Positions 1-4,333 of a DNA stretch of 5,063 nt are shown in pieces. This stretch comes from Methanomassiliicoccales archaeon. GTDB lineage: Archaea > Thermoplasmatota > Thermoplasmata > Methanomassiliicoccales > Methanomethylophilaceae. Location: NCBI GenBank assembly GCA_900767505.1, contig CAAFZG010000040.1, positions 1 to 5,063 of the forward strand, given 5' to 3'. Position numbers and translations under genes: made by a program. Each line of letters opens with the position of its first letter. The stretch's first letter is position 1. The notes under the pieces were generated by a model. That model saw nothing but the letters and a program-made list of their open reading frames with translations. It was not told where the DNA came from and searched no databases.

Positions 1-246
1 GGATGCGTCCGGGGAGATCGTGATGCAGTCCTTCTTCATGATGAGGGACAGCTGATCCTCGTCGAACTTGCGGAACACGTCCCTCCTGGAGACGATGCCC
101 ATGAGCTTTCCGTCCGAGGAGCGGACGACAGGAAGACCTGTGAGTCCGTTGCGGACCATCATGTTGATCGCATCGTTGCGGCTGCCGGGGACCTCCACCA
201 CTATGGGGGCGGCGGTCATTATCTCTGATACTGTTCTGTCACTCAT
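1..246 (-). CDS. CBS-domain protein, C-terminal part cut by window edge
   Basis: The first 82 residues are visible, starting MSDRTVSEIMTAAPIVVEVP. The pattern is a CBS motif: 'SEIMT..PIVVEVPGS' (residues 7-22), a helix with 'DAINMMVRNGLTGLPVV' (25-41), then 'GKLMGIVSRRDVFRKF' (46-61). A second CBS repeat seems to begin near residue 68 ('LIMKKDCITISPD'), so the whole protein is probably the usual tandem pair. CBS pairs typically bind AMP, ATP or SAM and act as energy or ligand sensors in the cytoplasm; which ligand applies here is not visible. The ATG follows the TGA of the UspA gene with no gap and has only a weak purine stretch (AAGG.TGGGAA) upstream, which suggests coupled translation. It is the third gene of the amidohydrolase-UspA-CBS operon. 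The end of the gene lies outside the window, so a fused extra domain cannot be excluded. Confidence 0.9.
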   Translation of the reverse strand, partial: MSDRTVSEIMTAAPIVVEVPGSRNDAINMMVRNGLTGLPVVRSSDGKLMGIVSRRDVFRKFDEDQLSLIMKKDCITISPDAS

Positions 247-687
247 TCAATTCCCAACCTTGGAATCCCTGACGACAAGGACGGGGCACTGAGCGGCCCT
301 TACGACCCTCTCCGCGACGCTTCCCATCAGAAGCTTCGACATTCCCGTCCTTCCCAGGGTACCCATGACTATTATGTCGAAATTAGGAGACTCGTCCAAG
401 ATGACCTTGACCGGTGTTCCCTCCTTTATGGACACTGCCACCTCGATGCCTTCCTCGGCTCCGAGTTCGCGAACGTACTCCACAGCCTGCTTTCCTTCCT
501 TCTCCAGGGTGTTGTACACATTCATGACGGCTGTGTCCATCGGCATGTTGGTGAACACGGACTGGTCCAGGACATAAAGTGCCGTTACCTTCCCTCCGGA
601 AAGCTTCGCGAGCTCCATGGCCTTCTTCACTGCTGCCTTCGTGTATTCACTGCCGTCAGTCGGGACCAGAATATTCTCAAATACCAT
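247..687 (-). CDS. UspA-family universal stress protein
   Basis: This is a complete 146-residue single-domain protein, the usual length for the family. The N terminus 'MVFENILVPTDGSEYTKAAV' has the typical first strand and the conserved Asp (D11) of the nucleotide pocket. The ATP-binding signature G-x2-G-x9-G-S is intact: G109, G112, G122, S123, in 'MGTLGRTG..KLLMGSVAERV', followed by the closing strand 'CPVLVVR' (134-140). ATP-binding Usp proteins are cytoplasmic dimers linked to stress survival; the partner or signal is not visible. The start is well supported by a strong SD (AGGAGGT, 6 nt before the ATG) lying inside the end of the preceding gene. It sits 2 bp after the amidohydrolase stop and abuts the CBS gene, so the three are almost certainly co-transcribed. 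Usp and CBS neighbours are common in archaea and suggest joint adenylate sensing. Confidence 0.96.
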   Translation of the reverse strand: MVFENILVPTDGSEYTKAAVKKAMELAKLSGGKVTALYVLDQSVFTNMPMDTAVMNVYNTLEKEGKQAVEYVRELGAEEGIEVAVSIKEGTPVKVILDESPNFDIIVMGTLGRTGMSKLLMGSVAERVVRAAQCPVLVVRDSKVGN

Positions 688-689
688 CT

Positions 690-1802
690 TCAGACCTCCT
701 TTAATTCCAGACTAAAGCGTGAACCGCGTTCCCGCACGGCCTCTGTTTGAGAGAGGCCCGATGAGGGAAGCACCGTCACACAGCCTGGTCTATCTCTTAG
801 TGAATTGGTTCTGACCGAATTTAATATCTTGCCAGTAACCATGGTAAGCGCACGAAGGCATTGTCCGGGATCTCCCCCCTGTTCCGAAGCCGTCCTGGAG
901 AAGACCTCCGCCTCCGCGAACATGTCCGGGGTGCATAACATGCCGTTGTCGGTACCCAATGCCAGATCGGCACCCATTGCCTGCGCCCGTGCTATCGGCG
1001 GCCTCTTCCCGAAATAGATGTTCGACGTCGGACACACAACGATCGGCACCTCCGCCTCCGCACATTTGAGCAGATCGGAGTCCGTTGCCTCGCACATGTG
1101 CACGACGAACGCCGGATCCATGGACAATACGAGATCTATGTCCTCACGGACCCTTTCGCTCACATGTAGCGCGAATATCTTCCTGCGTTCGCGGACCATG
1201 TCGGCGACCTTCTCGATGTAACCGTGATCCATGTCCGAGATACTCGAGATCCCGATGCCGTCGGCCACATCCAATATCGACCCTATCTCATCCTCGTCGA
1301 AAGACGGGGATGTCGGCCTCCCCAATATCACCGCATCAGGCGCGGATGCCCTGAGCATCCTGCATCCCCTGAGACCGCCCTCGCGGAAATCGACGAAACC
1401 TGTGGAACCGTATCTTATCGAATCGGCGGAGAAACGGGACATCGATGATTCCAGAACATCATCCGGGGACTCGCGGAGATATCTGTGCTTCAATCCGTCC
1501 GGTGGGGCCACAAGTTCCTCCAGACTCATGCCTTCGGGCACTTTGAGGTCGTAGTCGGCACAGTGGGTATGCATGTTCATGACGTCCATGACCATGAATC
1601 CCCTGATGTCCGGCTTTTCCGGACACTGTCCGGATCCTCTCTCGCAGACGGAACCGTCCTGAGATATCATCCACCCGGGCCTTGTGCCGTATCTGTCGCA
1701 GATCAGGCCTTCGATGACATGCTTTCCCTTGGAACCGTCCGACTCCGCCATGATGGGAGCATCTGCGATAATACGCTTTATAACGTCGCATCGATAAGGC
1801 AT
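690..1802 (-). CDS. Metal-dependent amidohydrolase (cyclic deaminase-like)
   Basis: This 370-residue protein carries the ordered motifs of the amidohydrolase superfamily: H78-T-H80 after strand 1 ('MNMHTHCAD'), H213-V-S-E216, H235 ('VVHMCEATD'), 'VVCPTSN' (255-261) and the G283-T-D285-N metal/catalytic Asp. No carboxylated-lysine site is obvious, so a mononuclear type like cytosine/guanine/SAH deaminases or TrzA/AtzA is more likely than a dihydroorotase-like binuclear one. The substrate cannot be read from sequence; an amino-substituted purine or pterin-like ring is a reasonable guess. The region before the HxH is short (about 75 residues) and diverges from the usual N-terminal beta-sandwich. 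The ATG at 1802 is preceded by a TATA-like box about 23 bp upstream and no good SD, fitting a leaderless mRNA. It is the first gene of an operon with UspA and CBS genes, an unusual combination that hints at nucleotide-level stress signalling (inference). The substrate assignment is uncertain; the superfamily is not. Confidence 0.92.
   Translation of the reverse strand: MPYRCDVIKRIIADAPIMAESDGSKGKHVIEGLICDRYGTRPGWMISQDGSVCERGSGQCPEKPDIRGFMVMDVMNMHTHCADYDLKVPEGMSLEELVAPPDGLKHRYLRESPDDVLESSMSRFSADSIRYGSTGFVDFREGGLRGCRMLRASAPDAVILGRPTSPSFDEDEIGSILDVADGIGISSISDMDHGYIEKVADMVRERRKIFALHVSERVREDIDLVLSMDPAFVVHMCEATDSDLLKCAEAEVPIVVCPTSNIYFGKRPPIARAQAMGADLALGTDNGMLCTPDMFAEAEVFSRTASEQGGDPGQCLRALTMVTGKILNSVRTNSLRDRPGCVTVLPSSGLSQTEAVRERGSRFSLELKEV
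694..700 (-). promoter_or_regulatory. Strong Shine-Dalgarno site for the UspA gene
   Basis: AAAGGAGGTCTGAAG-ATG is read on the minus strand; AGGAGGT lies 6 nt from the start codon. The site is within the last codons of the amidohydrolase gene, so it both fixes the UspA start and points to translation from an internal position of a polycistronic mRNA. Confidence 0.85.
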
Positions 1803-1818
1803 GACCGCCGATACGGAT

Positions 1819-1830
1819 CGATATAATATT
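1819..1830 (-). promoter_or_regulatory. TATA-like box for the amidohydrolase-UspA-CBS operon
   Basis: The minus strand reads AATATTATATCG, a TATA-like element centred 22-25 bp upstream of the ATG at 1802. An archaeal start site is normally about 25 nt downstream of the TATA centre, so transcription would start at or next to the ATG (leaderless). The poly-T end of the upstream gene's terminator lies directly next to it. Confidence 0.6.
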
Positions 1831-1832
1831 GT

Positions 1833-1850
1833 AAAAAAGAGGGAAGGAAG
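1833..1850 (-). terminator. Pyrimidine/poly-T terminator of the flavoprotein gene
   Basis: The minus strand reads CTTCCTTCCCTCTTTTTT about 28-45 nt after the stop of the flavin reductase gene. Archaeal transcription commonly ends at T-rich tracts without needing a hairpin. It sits directly before the TATA-like box of the next operon, so termination and re-initiation are packed into about 75 bp. Confidence 0.6.
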
Positions 1851-1877
1851 TTGCTGAACGGCGGGAATCCCACACGT

Positions 1878-2813
1878 TCAGGCCCAGTAGGGCTTCTTGG
1901 CGAACTTGTACGCCATCAGCACGGCGGTGGTGGCCTCTCCCATGGCGGTCGTTATCTGCTTGAACTTGCCGGGATAACTGACCACATCCCCGCATGCGAA
2001 TATTCCGGGGCGGTTGGTGCTCATGTCGAAGTCGACCTTGACCAGACCGTCGTCGGTGAGTTCCAGACCCCACTCCTTGAGATCGTCGAGATCCGCAGAG
2101 ATGCCTATGTTGATGACAGCCAGATCGGTAGGGATATCGAACTCCTTGCCGTCCTGTGACACTGTGACGGACTCCACCTTGTCGGTTCCGTTGATGGACA
2201 CCAAGTTAGCGTTCATGACCTTCCTGATGGCACTGCTCTCGAGATGCTCGACGGTGGACTCGTCGGCCCTGAAGTCGGGCCTCCTGTGGACGATGGTCGT
2301 GTCTGTGACGGAGTCTGCGATGAGTGCCATGTCTATGGCGCTGTTTCCGCCTCCGAACATAGTGACCTTCTTTCCGACGAGCTCCTCCTTTGCGGGAAGG
2401 ATGTATGTCACTCCCTTTCCGGTGAGTTCGTCCTCTCCGGGGCATCCCATCTTCTTGGGCTTGAAGCTGCCCATACCGATCGCGACGACCACGGACTTGG
2501 CATCGTAGCTGCCCTTGTTCGTGACGACGACGAGCTTCTCGTCACCGTTCTCGATCTTCTCGACCTTCTCGTTCTCGTGGATCTCGCACTCGACGGACTC
2601 TGCCTGAGCGTAGAGCTTGTCGGACAGCTTCCTGGCCTGAATGGTCTCGAATCCGGGATAATTATGGATTCCCTTCTCCGGGTACAGGGACACAAGCTGC
2701 CCCCCGACACGGGCGGAATCGATGATGAGGGTCTTCATCATCTTCGATCTGGCATAAATCCCAGCTGTCAGTCCGGCGCATCCGGCCCCTACGATGACCA
2801 CGTCATAGCACAT
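1878..2813 (-). CDS. TrxR-like ferredoxin/flavodoxin-NADP+ reductase (no CxxC)
   Basis: This 311-residue flavoprotein has thioredoxin-reductase architecture. The FAD dinucleotide fold is G9-A-G11-C-A-G14; 'VVAIGMG' (109-115) precedes the NADPH domain 'MFGGGNSAIDMAL' (152-164); H176-R-R178..R182-A fits recognition of the NADPH 2'-phosphate; the C-terminal FAD motif is 'IFACGDVVSYPGK' (271-283), followed by 'ITTAMGEATTAV'. Real thioredoxin reductases have a CxxC pair after 'GKGVSY'; here the same place reads 'GKGVTYILPAKEE' (132-144) and no CxxC exists anywhere in the protein. This, with the 'YPGK' and 'GEATTAV' tail, matches the TrxR-like type 2 ferredoxin-NADP+ reductases (YumC-like) better, so it would move electrons between NADPH and ferredoxin or flavodoxin in the cytosol. 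Automated annotation may call it thioredoxin reductase. I chose the ATG at 2813 because it opens directly on the FAD motif and has a TATA-like box about 28 bp upstream; an in-frame start at 2888 would lie upstream of that box. Confidence 0.9.
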   Translation of the reverse strand: MCYDVVIVGAGCAGLTAGIYARSKMMKTLIIDSARVGGQLVSLYPEKGIHNYPGFETIQARKLSDKLYAQAESVECEIHENEKVEKIENGDEKLVVVTNKGSYDAKSVVVAIGMGSFKPKKMGCPGEDELTGKGVTYILPAKEELVGKKVTMFGGGNSAIDMALIADSVTDTTIVHRRPDFRADESTVEHLESSAIRKVMNANLVSINGTDKVESVTVSQDGKEFDIPTDLAVINIGISADLDDLKEWGLELTDDGLVKVDFDMSTNRPGIFACGDVVSYPGKFKQITTAMGEATTAVLMAYKFAKKPYWA

Positions 2814-2836
2814 TGAGAGCACGGAATCACATTTCC

Positions 2837-2846
2837 GTATAAAAAA
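2837..2846 (-). promoter_or_regulatory. TATA-like box for the flavin reductase gene
   Basis: The minus strand reads TTTTTTATAC, centred about 28 bp before the ATG at 2813. The predicted start site falls within a few nt of the ATG, and no SD is present, so a leaderless or near-leaderless transcript is expected. Confidence 0.7.
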
Positions 2847-2866
2847 GTGACATAATCCAAATTGCG

Positions 2867-2874
2867 ATTGCAAT
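2867..2874. repeat. 8-bp perfect palindrome ATTGCAAT
   Basis: ATTGCAAT is self-complementary and embedded in a run of related words (ATTGCG ATTGCA ATGCAA). It lies about 20 bp upstream of the reductase TATA-like box and is the first of four closely packed palindromes. On its own an 8-bp palindrome is weak evidence. Confidence 0.4.
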
Positions 2875-2875
2875 G

Positions 2876-2883
2876 CAACGTTG
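2876..2883. repeat. 8-bp perfect palindrome CAACGTTG
   Basis: CAACGTTG is self-complementary and begins one base after the preceding palindrome ATTGCAAT ends. It is part of the cluster upstream of the flavin reductase promoter. Confidence 0.4.
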
Positions 2884-2897
2884 AGCAAAAAATGATT

Positions 2898-2914
2898 GTT
2901 TTTCGATGAAAAAC
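2898..2914. promoter_or_regulatory. 17-bp perfect inverted repeat, candidate operator
   Basis: GTTTTTC-GAT-GAAAAAC has perfect 7-bp arms and a 3-bp spacer, in the AT-rich stretch between the divergent reductase and PAS genes. It abuts a second perfect dyad at 2915-2927 without a gap. The position, 50-70 bp upstream of the reductase TATA-like box, suits a regulator binding site. It could also fold as a hairpin, but no transcript is known here. The binding protein is unknown. Confidence 0.6.
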
Positions 2915-2927
2915 TACGAATTTCGTA
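2915..2927. promoter_or_regulatory. 13-bp perfect inverted repeat, candidate operator
   Basis: TACGAA-T-TTCGTA has perfect 6-bp arms around one base and directly adjoins the dyad at 2898-2914. Two different perfect dyads touching end to end are unlikely as background. A TATA-like plus-strand stretch (TATTATTAA, 2926-2934) overlaps its right arm, so it could control rightward transcription as well. Confidence 0.6.
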
Positions 2928-3040
2928 TTATTAATGCTGAAACCGACAATACGGCACACGACGGGGGAAACTCCGTCCACCCTGCCGTCCGGGACCGTGT
3001 TCCAGAACATCGGAACTTCGGACAACCCGGGTCAATTATC
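2928..3040 (+). other. GC-rich intergenic stretch, possible structured leader or small RNA
   Basis: No convincing gene lies here. If the TATA-like stretch at 2926-2934 is used, an RNA would start near 2955 and run through several foldable elements: a hairpin at 2960-2977; GTTCC/GGAAC arms at 2999-3003 and 3012-3016; and an outer CCGGG/CCCGG pair at 2989-2993 and 3026-3030. It could be the 5' leader of the PAS gene or a separate small RNA. There is no clear terminator. This is inference from base pairing only. Confidence 0.3.
2960..2977 (+). other. 7-bp hairpin closed by a GAAA tetraloop
   Basis: GACGGGG-GAAA-CTCCGTC pairs over 7 bp with one G-U wobble and leaves a GNRA-type GAAA tetraloop on the plus strand. 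GNRA loops are characteristic of structured RNA, so this is the strongest single sign that the region is transcribed rightward. Confidence 0.4.
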
Positions 3041-3047
3041 AAATATT
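3041..3047 (+). promoter_or_regulatory. TATA-like box for the PAS gene
   Basis: AAATATT lies within the AT-rich patch 'AATTATCAAATATTG', centred about 32 bp upstream of the ATG at 3076. Initiation near 3070 would leave a leader of only a few nt, in line with the other first genes of the window. The region immediately before it is GC-rich. Confidence 0.5.
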
Positions 3048-3075
3048 GACGAGAAGATTCCGTCGTGTGATTCCC

Positions 3076-3450
3076 ATGGATTCGGACGAACTCTACTCAG
3101 AGGAGTTGATGAATGTCATCATGGATGTCATCGACGACATCATTGTCATCCACGACTCAGAACATACTATCACATGGATGAACAGGGCCGGAGAGCTTGC
3201 GTTCGGAAAGTCCGTAGATGATGTCATCGGGAAGAAGTGCTACCAGCTGTTCGGCAACAGCATACCGTGCTCCGACTGCGTGGCCAACTTCACCAACATC
3301 GGCGCACCTGTCAACAACATCAAGCGCAGGGTCATTCCGGGGACCGGCAAGGTGTGCGACTGCTCCGCCACACCGATATTCAAGGGCGGGAAGCTGGAAT
3401 TGGTGGTACAGCACCTCAGACCCGTCTGCGAATGCAGTGACAAGGCCTGA
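3076..3450 (+). CDS. Stand-alone cysteine-rich PAS-domain protein
   Basis: The 124-residue protein is essentially one PAS domain. An N-terminal helix (about 7-20) leads into 'DIIVIHDSEHTITWMNRAGE' (21-40), the first PAS strands and helix; 'DDVIGKKCYQLFG' (48-60) follows, and 'ATPIFKGGKLELVVQHLRPV' (98-117) gives the last strands. There is no kinase, receiver or DNA-binding domain. It has seven cysteines: C55, C65 and C68 (the C-x9-C-x2-C pattern known from many archaeal sensor PAS domains) plus two CxC pairs, C94/C96 and C118/C120. H26, H30 and H113 are also present. A metal, heme or disulfide-based redox sensor is plausible but not shown. The ATG at 3076 is preferred over an in-frame TTG at 3046, which overlaps the TATA-like box. 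It is transcribed divergently from the NADPH reductase and lies just upstream of the membrane/FMN operon, which supports a redox setting. Confidence 0.85.
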   Translation: MDSDELYSEELMNVIMDVIDDIIVIHDSEHTITWMNRAGELAFGKSVDDVIGKKCYQLFGNSIPCSDCVANFTNIGAPVNNIKRRVIPGTGKVCDCSATPIFKGGKLELVVQHLRPVCECSDKA

Positions 3451-3480
3451 TCGTCATAACTGCGACCGGCGGGACAGGGC

Positions 3481-3496
3481 GATTTCCGAAGAAATC
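3481..3496. repeat. Perfect 6-bp hairpin/dyad before the small membrane operon
   Basis: GATTTC-CGAA-GAAATC has perfect 6-bp arms and a 4-nt loop. It lies 30 bp after the PAS stop and directly touches a TATA-like ATTAAAAG. It may be an operator at the next promoter or a weak 3' end for the PAS transcript; no T-tract follows, which argues against a simple terminator. Confidence 0.5.
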
Positions 3497-3504
3497 ATTA
3501 AAAG
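3497..3504 (+). promoter_or_regulatory. TATA-like box for the small membrane/FMN operon
   Basis: ATTAAAAG is preceded by the A/G-rich GAAGAAATC, which resembles a BRE. Its centre lies about 27 bp before the ATG at 3527 but only about 12 bp before the ATG at 3512, which bears on the choice of start for the first gene. Confidence 0.45.
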
Positions 3505-3511
3505 CCATGCC

Positions 3512-3628
3512 ATGGATGACAGGTTCATGTTCGAATTCATGGAAGGATTCTGGTACTTCGTCATCGCCGGAGCAGTCTACCTGGCCGTTCTCGGTGTTGC
3601 CAACCTCAAAAGAGCCGATTCGGAGTGA
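3512..3628 (+). CDS. Small single-pass membrane protein (38 aa)
   Basis: The predicted product is 38 residues: a short acidic/aromatic N terminus (MDDRFMFEFMEGFW), one hydrophobic helix at about 13-30 (WYFVIAGAVYLAVLGVAN) and a charged tail (LKRADSE). The positive KR after the helix suggests the C terminus faces the cytoplasm. I do not recognise a family. The start is unsettled: 3512 is the longest ATG form, while the TATA-like box at 3497-3504 would fit a leaderless start at the ATG at 3527 (33 residues). Support that it is real: its TGA lies inside the SD of the FMN protein gene, only 5 nt from that start, which is typical of coupled genes, and the hydrophobic core is clean. It may anchor or partner the FMN protein at the membrane (inference). 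Confidence 0.6.
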   Translation: MDDRFMFEFMEGFWYFVIAGAVYLAVLGVANLKRADSE

Positions 3629-3629
3629 T
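3622..3629 (+). promoter_or_regulatory. Shine-Dalgarno site overlapping the upstream stop codon
   Basis: GGAGTGAT lies 4-5 nt before the ATG at 3634 and matches the archaeal consensus GGAGGTGATC with one G missing. The TGA within it is the stop codon of the small membrane protein. This favours the ATG at 3634 over the in-frame GTG at 3625, which lies inside the SD itself. Confidence 0.75.
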
Positions 3630-3633
3630 ATAC

Positions 3634-4032
3634 ATGGTTGAGATGACCGAACCGGTGATCAGGATGATCAAGCACCCTGATACCAACAAGGTCATGACGA
3701 CCGTCTCTCCCGACGGGATGCCGCACTCCATAGTCTGCGGCAGCCTCATGGTCACCGAACCCGACACGATAATCGTCGGAGAGGTATTCATGCACCGTGC
3801 ATCAGAATACCTTCAGAAGAACCCCAACGTAGAGTTCCTGGTCTGGAGAGGCAAGAGCGCATATTCCATCAAGGCCAAAGCCAAGGCACGTCTGGACACC
3901 GGAGCCGTATTCGACAAGATGTCGTCCCTCCTGGAGAAGATGGGCATGACATGCGTCGCAGTATGGATCTTCGAAGCCACAGAGGTCTGGGATGAGAGCG
4001 CTTCAAGCACCTCAGGCGACAGAGTGATCTGA
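3634..4032 (+). CDS. PNPOx-like FMN-binding split-barrel protein
   Basis: The protein has 132 residues. It shows the short split-barrel pattern of the pyridoxamine-5'-phosphate-oxidase-like superfamily: 'NKVMTTVSPDGMPHSIVCGS' (18-37) for the first two strands, 'TIIVGEVFMHRASEYLQKNP' (45-64) where the FMN phosphate site and following helix usually lie, 'VEFLVWRGKSAYSIKAKAKA' (66-85), then a helix and the last strand 'VAVWIFEATEVWD' (108-120). Such small members bind FMN or F420-type flavins and act as reductases or cofactor carriers; true pyridoxal phosphate synthesis is not implied. The substrate is unknown. The start has a good SD, and the stop overlaps the ATG of the next gene by one base (TGATG), so it is translationally coupled on both sides to tiny membrane proteins. 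That suggests a membrane-associated flavin function (inference). Confidence 0.8.
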   Translation: MVEMTEPVIRMIKHPDTNKVMTTVSPDGMPHSIVCGSLMVTEPDTIIVGEVFMHRASEYLQKNPNVEFLVWRGKSAYSIKAKAKARLDTGAVFDKMSSLLEKMGMTCVAVWIFEATEVWDESASSTSGDRVI

Positions 4033-4241
4033 TGGAGATCGCCAGATTCAGGCGGCTCTGTCGCACAACCTTTTTCCTCAGCGCGATGCTGATCTGCTTT
4101 GGCATCGGATTCTATCTTATGAGTGCCGCGACCGCAGGCGTGGTACTGATCATCGTGGGCGTTGCGGCGATGATGATATGCTTCAGCATCACCAAGGCAT
4201 TCGCGATGTACGATTTCCAGCACAGAAGCGGAAGACGCTGA
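4032..4241 (+). CDS. Small two-helix membrane protein (69 aa)
   Basis: The protein starts with a basic segment (MEIARFRRLCR, 1-11), has two hydrophobic helices at about 12-30 and 33-53 joined by a very short turn (SAAT), and ends in a basic tail (HRSGRR). By the positive-inside rule both ends face the cytoplasm, giving a tight hairpin. No family is recognised. The ATG shares one base with the TGA of the FMN protein gene, and a GTGATC SD-like sequence precedes it, so it is co-translated. It may be a membrane anchor or subunit for the FMN protein; a two-helix hairpin alone says little about function. Three cysteines (C10, C22, C50) are spread through it. Confidence 0.75.
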   Translation: MEIARFRRLCRTTFFLSAMLICFGIGFYLMSAATAGVVLIIVGVAAMMICFSITKAFAMYDFQHRSGRR

Positions 4242-4333
4242 ACCGGATGATATCCGACCCGCAACGATCGTACGTGTCGGAAGTAGAAGATCGAGAATTG
4301 GTTTTATTGGGCCTCCGCAGAGGCCCGGTTCAT
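4242..4333. other. Convergent intergenic region
   Basis: This region lies between the end of the plus-strand membrane/FMN operon and the end of the minus-strand zinc-finger gene. It holds a small dyad right after the stop (CGGAT-GAT-ATCCG, 4244-4256), an overlapping TCCGAC/GTCGGA pair (4253-4258 with 4276-4281), a plus-strand GTTTTATT tract (4301-4308) that could end the rightward transcript, and the hairpin at 4309-4326. No coding sequence is supported. Confidence 0.5.
4309..4326. terminator. Perfect 7-bp GC hairpin between convergent genes
   Basis: GGGCCTC-CGCA-GAGGCCC has perfect 7-bp arms and a 4-nt loop, located 7 bp past the zinc-finger stop. Its position between two convergent transcripts suggests a shared 3' end. 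It is not followed by a clear T-tract on either strand, so it may stabilise the 3' ends rather than terminate. Confidence 0.5.

Noticed and set aside
1459..2073. 204-residue minus-strand frame bridging the reductase and amidohydrolase
   Set aside because: It is an out-of-phase reading of two clear genes, rich in Arg and His, typical of a shadow frame.
2244..2816. 190-residue open frame antisense to the reductase
   Set aside because: It mirrors the GC-biased codons of a clear flavoprotein gene, shows low-complexity Leu/Val/Asp runs and has no motif.
2814..2888. N-terminal extension of the reductase to an in-frame start at 2888
   Set aside because: The extension contains the TATA-like box, and the family fold begins directly at the Met at 2813.
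3046..3075. TTG start for the PAS protein
   Set aside because: It overlaps the TATA-like box, has no SD, and adds ten basic residues outside the PAS fold.
3124..3141. GATGTC/GACATC inverted repeat and repeated GATGTCATC words in the PAS gene
   Set aside because: They encode the Val-Ile-Asp-rich helix of the PAS domain, so codon repetition explains them.
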